This document shows positions 57,801 through 64,000 of a stretch of 64,000 nucleotides of DNA, in pieces. The notes below the pieces were generated by a model. It had not been told where the DNA came from. It saw only the letters and a list, made by a program, of their open reading frames with translations, and searched no databases. The position numbers and the translations under genes are program-made. Source of the stretch: Cherax quadricarinatus. Taxonomy: Eukaryota; Arthropoda; Malacostraca; Decapoda; Parastacidae. The stretch is from contig NC_091369.1 of the NCBI RefSeq assembly GCF_038502225.1, forward strand, positions 13,855,469 to 13,919,468, written 5' to 3'. Position 1 is the stretch's first letter. Every line of letters starts with the position of its first letter.

Positions 57801-59580
57801 TGAGATGTTATCAACAAATTTTGTTGAAAATAAGAAAAAGTTTTGGAGTGAGATTAACAAGTTAAGAAAGCCTAGAGAACAAATGGATTTGTCAGTTAAA
57901 AATAGGAGAGGAGAGTTATTAAATGGAGAGTTAGAGGTATTGGGAAGATGGAGGGAATATTTTGAGGAATTGTTAAATGTTGATGAAGATAGGGAAGCTG
58001 TGATTTCGTGTATAGGGCAAGGAGGAATAACATCTTGTAGGAGTGAGGAAGAGCCAGTTGTGAGTGCGGGGGAAGTTCGTGAGGCAGTAGGTAAAATGAA
58101 AGGGGGTAAGGCAGCCGGGATTGATGGGATAAAGATATAAATGTTAAAAGCAGGTGGGGATATAGTTTTGGAGTGGTTGGTGCAATTATTTAATAAATGT
58201 ATGGAAGAGGGTAAGGTACCTAGGGATTGGCAGAGAGCATGCATAGTTCCTTTGTATAAAGGCAAAGGGGATAAAAGAGAGTGCAAAAATTATAGGGGGA
58301 TAAGTCTGCTGAGTATACCTGGTAAAGTGTATGGTAGAGTTATTATTTTAAGAATTAAGAGTAAGACGGAGAATAGGATAGCAGATGAACAAGGAGGCTT
58401 TAGGAAAGGTAGGGGGTGTGTGGACCAGGTGTTTACAGTGAAACATATAAGTGAACAGTATTTAGATAAGGCTAAAGAGGTCTTTGTGGCATTTATGGAT
58501 TTGGAAAAGGCGTATGACAGGGTGGATAGGGGGGCAATGTGGCAGATGTTGCAAGTGTATGGTGTAGGAGGTAGGTTACTGAAAGCAGTGAAGAGTTTTT
58601 ACGAGGATAGTGAGGCTCAAGTTAGAGTATGTAGGAAAGAGGGAAATTATTTCCCAGTAAAATTAGGCCTTAGACAAGGATGTGTGATGTCACCGTGGTT
58701 GTTTAATATATTTATAGATGGGGTTGTAAGAGAAGTAAATGCGAGGGTCTTGACAAGAGGCGTGGAGTTAAAAGATAAAGAATCACACACAAAGTGGGAG
58801 TTGTCACAGCTGCTCTTTGCTGATGACACTGTGCTCTTGGGAGATTCTGAAGAGAAGTTGCAGAGATTGGTGGATGAATTTGGTAGGGTGTGCAAAAGAA
58901 GAAAATTAAAGGTGAATTCAGGAAAGAGTAAGGTTATGAGGATAACAAAAAGATTAGGTGATGAAAGATTGAATATCAGATTGGAGGGAGAGAGTATGGA
59001 GGAGGTGAATGTATTCATATATTTGGGAGTGGACGTGTCAGCGGATGGGTCTATGAAAGATGAGGTGAATCATAGAATTGATGAGGGAAAAAGAGTGAGT
59101 GGTGCACTTAGGAGTCTGTGGAGACAAAGAACTTTGTCCTTGGAGGGAAAGAGGGGAATGTATGAGAGTATAGTTTTACCAACGCTCTTATATGGGTGTG
59201 AAGCATGGGTGATGAATGTTGCAGCGAGGAGAAGGCTGGAGGCAGTGGAGATGTCATGTCTGAGGGCAATGTGTGGTGTGAATATAATGCAGAGAATTCG
59301 TAGTTTGGAAGTTAGGAGGAGGTGTGGGATTACCAAAACTGTTGTCCAGAGGGCTGAGGAAGGTTTGTTGAGGTGGTTCGGACATGTAGAGAGAATGGAG
59401 CGAAACAGAATGACTTGAAGAATGTATCAGTCTGTAGTGGAAGGAAGGCGGGGTAGGGGTCGGCCTAGGAAAGGTTGGAGAGAGGGGGTAAAGGAGGTTT
59501 TGTGTGCGAGGGGCTTGGACTTCCAGCAGGTATGCATGAGCGTGTTTGATAGGAGTGAATGGAGACAAATGGTTTTTAAT
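57801..59580 (+). pseudogene. LINE-A reverse transcriptase with two nonsense changes
   Basis: Open except for TAA at 58138-58140 (GAA, the E of KIEML, in copy 1) and TGA at 59416-59418 (TCA in copy 1, within RMTSRVYQ). Between them 425 codons keep FMDLEKAYDRVD, GLRQGCVMSPWLFN, LLFADDTVLLGDS and RWFGHVERM. Both changes are single-base, supporting recent insertion followed by first decay. Confidence 0.85.
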
Positions 59581-59824
59581 ACTTGACGTGCTGTTGGAGT
59601 GTGAGCAAAGTAACATTTATGAAGGGGTTCAGGGAAACCGGCAGGCCGGACTTGAGTCCTGGAGATGGGAAGTACAGTGCCTGCACTCTGAAGGAGGGGT
59701 GTTAATGTTGCAGTTTAAAAACTGTAGTGTAAAGCACCCTTCTGGCAAGACAGTAATGGAGTGAATGATGGTGAAAGTTTTTCTTTTTCGGGCCACCCAG
59801 CCTTGGTGGGAATCGGCCAGTGTG

Positions 59825-59827
<3 letters not shown>
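57801..59827 (+). mobile_element. LINE family A copy 2 (RTE-like), 5'-truncated
   Basis: Nearly identical to 1952-3983 by eye. It begins at TGAGATGTTATCAAC straight after (AT)n and ends in (AT)n. Confidence 0.9.

Positions 59828-59900
<73 letters not shown>
59828..59900. repeat. (AT)n microsatellite
   Basis: Shared by the LINE-A copy 2 tail and MITE copy 4. Confidence 0.95.
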
Positions 59901-59904
<4 letters not shown>

Positions 59905-60286
59905 GTGCCGAATAGGCAGAACTTGCGATCTTGGCTTAAATAGCAACGTTCATCTTGCCATATGGGACAAGTGAAAATTTGTGCATGCAATAATTTCGCC
60001 AAAATCATTCTGAACCTAACGGAAAAAATATATTTGATTGTGCTTATTTAGTACTAAATTACTGTAACCGTATTTAAAATATATAAAGTTGGGTTAGGCT
60101 AAAATAAATTGCTCTTGTTATAATAAGGTTAGGTAAGTTTTCAAAGATTCTTTTGGTGCAAAATTAAAATTTTTTACATTAACATTAATGAAAAAAATAT
60201 ATCTGTAAACGTATAAGAGAAAATTTTAGAAAGGACTTAATTTTAAATGAGTTCTTGCTAATTGACCAGTTTTACATATTCGGCAC

Positions 60287-60290
<4 letters not shown>
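59900..60290 (+). mobile_element. MITE copy 4, complete TIRs
   Basis: TGTCGTGCCGAATAGG at the left and TATTCGGCACGACA at the right form a perfect 14-bp terminal inverted repeat. Both flanks are (AT)n. Confidence 0.85.

Positions 60291-60362
<72 letters not shown>
60290..60362. repeat. (AT)n microsatellite
   Basis: About 72 bp between two MITE copies of opposite orientation. Confidence 0.95.
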
Positions 60363-60364
<2 letters not shown>

Positions 60365-61375
60365 GTCGCGCCGAATAGGTAAAATTGGTCAATTAGCAAG
60401 AACTCGTTTAAAATTAAGTCCTTTCTGAAATTTTCTCTTATACGTCTAAAGATATATATTTTTCATTTATGTCAATGCAAAAATTAATAATTTTGTACCA
60501 AAAGAACCTTAGAAAATTTACCTTACCTTGGCAATATAAACACAAATGCAGTATAATGTGATCCTTTATTGACTACGTTTCGCCCACACAGTGGGCTTTT
60601 TCAAGTCACAAACAGAACTACCTGGGGTGGAAGGAACGCGAGTATTTATAGTCCGGCTGAGGTCAGGTGAAGAATGCTGCATCTGATGATGTACCGAGTT
60701 GGGTTGTAGAGTCTAAAAACTTGGGTAGCTTGGAAAGGAGACTGGACAAGTTTGTGAGCAGACCTTCTACAGTGTTCTTATGTGGGATAGCGATGAAGGA
60801 GTTTCTTGGCAAGTGGTTCAGCTATGTTATAGAAGCCACTATTCATCGCTATCCCACATAAGAACACTGTAGAAGGTCTGCTTACAAACTTGTCCAGTCT
60901 CCTTTCCAAGCTACCCAAGTTTTTAGACTCTACAACCCAACTCGGTACATCATCAGATGCAGCATTCTTCACCTGACCTCAGCCGGACTATAAATACTCG
61001 CGTTCCTTCCACCCCAGGTAGTTCTGTTTGTGACTTGAAAAAGCCCACTGTGTGGGCGAAACGTAGTCAATAAAGGATCACATTATACTGCATTTGTGTT
61101 TATATTGCCATTGTGTCGGTACTTTATACCATTTATTACCTTACCTTATTATAACAAGCTCAATTTAATTTAGCCTAATCCAACTAAATATATTTTAGAT
61201 AAGTTTACAATAATTTAATAATTAAACAAAATTAAATATAGTTTTTTCGTTAGGTTCAGAATTATTTTTATGAAATTATTGCATGCACAAATTTTCTCTT
61301 GCCTTATTCGGGAAGAAGAGCGTTGCTATTTAAGCCAAAATCGCAAGTTTAGCCTATTCAGTTCGACATATATAA
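60362..61375 (-). mobile_element. MITE copy 5, minus strand, split by a Penelope-like insertion
   Basis: Segments 60362-60529 and 61136-61375 together match the MITE in reverse. They are separated by the 606-bp insertion at 60530-61135. TIR words: GTCGCGCCGAATAGG at the left and CCTATTCAGTTCGACAT at the right. Confidence 0.8.
60530..61135. mobile_element. Penelope-like inverted-repeat insertion with 12-bp TSD
   Basis: Bracketed by TTACCTTACCTT at 60518-60529 and 61136-61147. Two arms of about 265 bp (from 60530 and ending near 61110) are inverted copies with only one or two differences seen, around a ~50-bp spacer (about 60798-60846). Each arm contains the GCCCAC/GTGGG stem, CGAAACGTAGTC, AATAAAGGATCACATTATAC, and an LINE-like coding scrap (PSWVVESKNLGSLERRLDKF). 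One side adds TGTCGGTACTTTATACC. Confidence 0.85.
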
Positions 61376-61872
61376 ACCTATGATTGTTGGGTAGCATATA
61401 ATTTGTGATTTTTTTCAACCTTAAATAGCCAAAATATTGATCACTTGATTTCAAAAACATTACGCCACAGACTAAACAAATTCAAATTCGTAATCAGCGC
61501 ATCAAAGTTACCAGAAAACAACCAATTTATTGTCTGAACGGGATAAAAAGTTAATTTTTGTATTTGGTGTTAATTAAGCAAATGTTGCTTAAATAAACGG
61601 TTTAAAACAGTTTAAATAAACGGATTTGCAAAGTCTTTCTCTGTTAATTCTGAGCGAGCCATCCCAGGGTTGTACCCCAGGTGGGGGTTAGAGATAATCC
61701 CAAATTGAAAGTTGGCACTGCTTATCCAGCTGGTGTGGGGGACCAGTGAAAGGGTTATTATTTTTAGTCGACTGGTAGTTTCCATTTCTTCACCTATTTT
61801 CCCTTTTTTTCCCCATATCACTTAATATTCGTCCATGAGATATCAACCTCCTCTCGTGGCACATCTGAAAAA
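61376..61872. other. No recognisable feature
   Basis: AT-rich, nothing recognised. Confidence 0.4.
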
Positions 61873-61874
61873 TA

Positions 61875-62078
61875 CAGTGGAACCCCGCTTAACGATCACC
61901 TCCCAATGCGACCAATTATGTAAGTGTATTTATGTAAGTGCGTTTGTACGTGTATGTTTGGGGGTCTGAAATGGACTAATCTACTTCACAATATTCCTTA
62001 TGGGAACAAATTCGGTCAGTACTGGCACCTGAACATACTTCTGGAATGAAAAAAATATCGTTAACCGGGGGTCCATTG
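61875..62078. mobile_element. pogo/Tigger-like MITE, 204 bp
   Basis: Left end CAGTGGAACCCCGCTTAACG and right end CGTTAACCGGGGGTCCATTG are inverted repeats of the pogo/Tigger type. A TA dinucleotide flanks each side (61873-61874 and 62079-62080), as expected for Tc1/mariner-superfamily insertion. Non-coding. Confidence 0.8.
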
Positions 62079-62082
62079 TACT

Positions 62083-62521
62083 TCTAAGATCCCTTGCAAT
62101 CAACACAGTTCATTGTCGCGACTCAGAGCCAGACTCGGTTGGGGAACCCGTTGTTGCTGGCCCTGGCCCCTGCTTCTGCCTTAGTAATAGAAGGCCATTC
62201 TGTAAACACCCCATCAACATCAATTCAGCAATGTTGCTAATAATGATGTTCTTGATATTCTGAGCAGTGTTGAGCACGTAGTTTTGCTTCTGGTAGACAA
62301 CTGATTGATGATTTTTCAGTTGTCTCTGTTGTGCTGTTGTTGTATTGTTGAGGACACTTCTGTCTACTGCGTGTGGGCTGCTGCGCTGTCTAGGCTAAAG
62401 TTTGATAACCTTGAAGTGGCAGTTAGAGGCGCAATGTGGAAAGATCTTGCTTTGTAACATCCAGATCTCAGGACATCCTGGTGATAAGTATTTTGAACCT
62501 GGGTTTATGGGCCTCTCTTGG
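62083..62521. other. No recognisable feature
   Basis: Nothing recognised. Confidence 0.4.
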
Positions 62522-62664
62522 TAGAATTACCGACAGTGTCTTAGGTATAAGGAGACAATTGCAACTAATGTGACATATTATTGTGGCAACGTTTCGCTCT
62601 CCAGGAGCTTCAACAAAGTTCCCGAAGAGCGAAACGTTGCCACAATAAAATGTTACATTTGTGT
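62522..62664. mobile_element. Penelope-like inverted terminal repeat
   Basis: AATTACCGACAGTGTCTTAG, then ATTGTGGCAACGTTTCGCTC (about 62580) and its inverted partner GAGCGAAACGTTGCCACAAT (about 62627). Stem II here is GCTC..GAGC, unlike the other subfamilies. Confidence 0.65.
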
Positions 62665-63329
62665 TCTTTCCCATCTCGAATCATGATGAACTGGTGAACA
62701 TTCCTGCCACCGGTTATATGAACCTGTCGTGGCATCAGTATACTGAATAAACTCTCTTAAGTACTTCTCAAGTTTTAGACCTATTTTTAAACGTTTTGTG
62801 GCAAGAAACTGATTAGGGAACACTAGCTGTCTCCAGCTTGAACTTTCTCTTACACTCATTATGGCTTTGTCATGACTGGGATGCCTTTGGGATCTGCGGG
62901 AATTTTCCCCAAGTCTTTTCCACATAAATACGTTAATAAGATTAACTAATGATCCTTATTTTTCATGGTGCGACAAAATAAGTAACACGACAAATAAATA
63001 CTAACACATTTTCATTGTTTTGCTAATTTCAACTTTTTGTTTCGTCCGCTATATAAAACAAATACATTTTTTTTCGTTGAAAATAATATTAATAATATAC
63101 CAAAAGTAATATTTTTCATTATCTAAATTCTACTAAATCATACGTCAATTAAAAAAAACTTAATATAAAGATCAAAATGCATTTTTTTCGTTATGTTCAC
63201 ATTGATTTTCAGAGATTTTTTTCGTCAAAAAATAGAAAACTCTAAATTTCAATTTTTCCCCCCCACGTAGTATAGCTGGGTTTTTTCCCCATTTTCTCCG
63301 TACATGGCTGTTTTCCCCCCGTTTTTCGG
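62665..63329. other. AT-rich, nothing recognised
   Basis: Homopolymer-rich sequence with no coding or repeat signal. Confidence 0.4.
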
Positions 63330-63334
63330 TCCCA

Positions 63335-64000
63335 TGAATAGTATAGCTGTATTTCCTCAGGTATATTATAGCTGTGTTTTCTCAGGTATATTATAGCTGT
63401 GTTTTCTCAGGTATATTATAGCTGTGTTTTCTCAGGTATATTATAGCTTTGTTTTCTCAGGTATAGTATAGCTGTGTTTTCTCAGGTATAGTATAGCTGT
63501 GTTTTCTCAGGTATAGTATAGCTGTGTTTCCTCAGGTATATTATAGCTGTGTTTTCTCAGGTATAGTATAGCTGTGTTTCCTCAGGTATATTATAGCTGT
63601 GTTTTCTCAGGTATAGTATAGCTGTGTTTTCTCAGGTATATTATAGCTGTGTTTTCTCAGGTATATTATAGCTGTGTTTTCTCAGGTATAGTATAGCTGT
63701 GTTTCCTCAGGTATAGTATAGCTGTGTTTCCTCAGGTATAATATAGCTGTGTTTTCTCAGGTATAGTATAGCTGTGTTTCCTCAGGTATAGTATAGCTGT
63801 GTTTCCTCAGGTATAGTATAGCTGTGTTTTCTCAGGTATAGTATAGCTGTGTTTCCTCAGGTATAGTATAGCTGTGTTTTCTCAGGTATAGTATAGCTGT
63901 GTTTTCTCACGTGTAGTTTACCTGTTTTTTCTCGCGTGTAGTATAATTTTTTCCTCGCCTATATTATAGCTGTTTTTTCCTCACTTATAGCTAGTTTTCC
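63335..64000. repeat. 25-bp satellite, ~25 units, runs off the window
   Basis: Unit CTCAGGTATAGTATAGCTGT plus GTTTT, with AGTATAG/ATTATAG and TTTT/TTCC variants. The last units (63905 onward) are diverged and the array may continue past 64000. Confidence 0.9.

Overview
This is non-coding, repeat-dominated nuclear DNA from an invertebrate animal, most likely a decapod crustacean such as a crayfish. That identity is an inference. It rests on very long (AT)n, (GT)n and (GA)n microsatellites, several non-LTR retrotransposon lineages, many Penelope-like elements (PLEs), tRNA-derived SINEs and a CCTAA telomere-like motif. I found no host gene, rRNA, stand-alone tRNA or CRISPR array that I can defend. 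Most long open frames lie in tandem repeats or inside retrotransposons. The single place that looks like a host promoter or first exon is 23.8-24.2 kb, and that call is weak.

Layout. 0-4 kb: MITE copies in (AT)n, then a 5'-truncated but open RTE-like LINE (family A). 4-7 kb: GA, AT and GT tracts with two CR1-like 3' ends set in (GT)n. 7-10 kb: LINE 5'UTR fragment, a 20-bp minisatellite, a TIR MITE and an AAT-tailed repeat. 10.8-13.9 kb: LINE 3' fragments, including an inverted pair of family-B 3'UTRs. 13.9-19 kb: MITE, PLE terminal repeat, hAT-like element, L2/CR1 tails and a perfect 174-bp PLE palindrome. 18.5-21 kb: a decayed LINE interrupted by two PLE insertions. 22-23.9 kb: decamer satellite, PLE and C-rich DNA. 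25.8-27.3 kb: 36-bp satellite with a 252-bp higher-order repeat. 27.6-39.4 kb: SINEs, PLEs (one with a GIY-YIG endonuclease domain) and CR1 fragments. 40.4-43.7 kb: 34-bp satellite. 43.95-48.2 kb: nearly complete CR1-like element on the minus strand. 48-52.4 kb: GA and GT tracts, then 27-bp and 21-bp satellites. 52.4-61.4 kb: SINE, PLEs, MITEs, LINE families A and B, an internally deleted LINE derivative and a PLE nested in a MITE. 61.4-64 kb: pogo/Tigger-like MITE and a 25-bp satellite that runs off the window.

Main themes. (1) The CR1-like family sits in (AC)n in one constant orientation, while LINE-A and a TIR MITE sit in (AT)n, so the element families appear to divide the microsatellites between them. 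(2) PLE terminal repeats share a hammerhead-ribozyme-like core whose helix II varies with compensation between copies. Several are arranged as near-perfect palindromes, and two are dated by clean target-site duplications. (3) SINEs with different 3' tails share a central domain, and one tail type matches a LINE 3' end in the same window. (4) The 34-bp satellite carries a Pol III B-box-like word in nearly every unit. Clade names are from motif recognition by eye, and all repeat counts are manual estimates.
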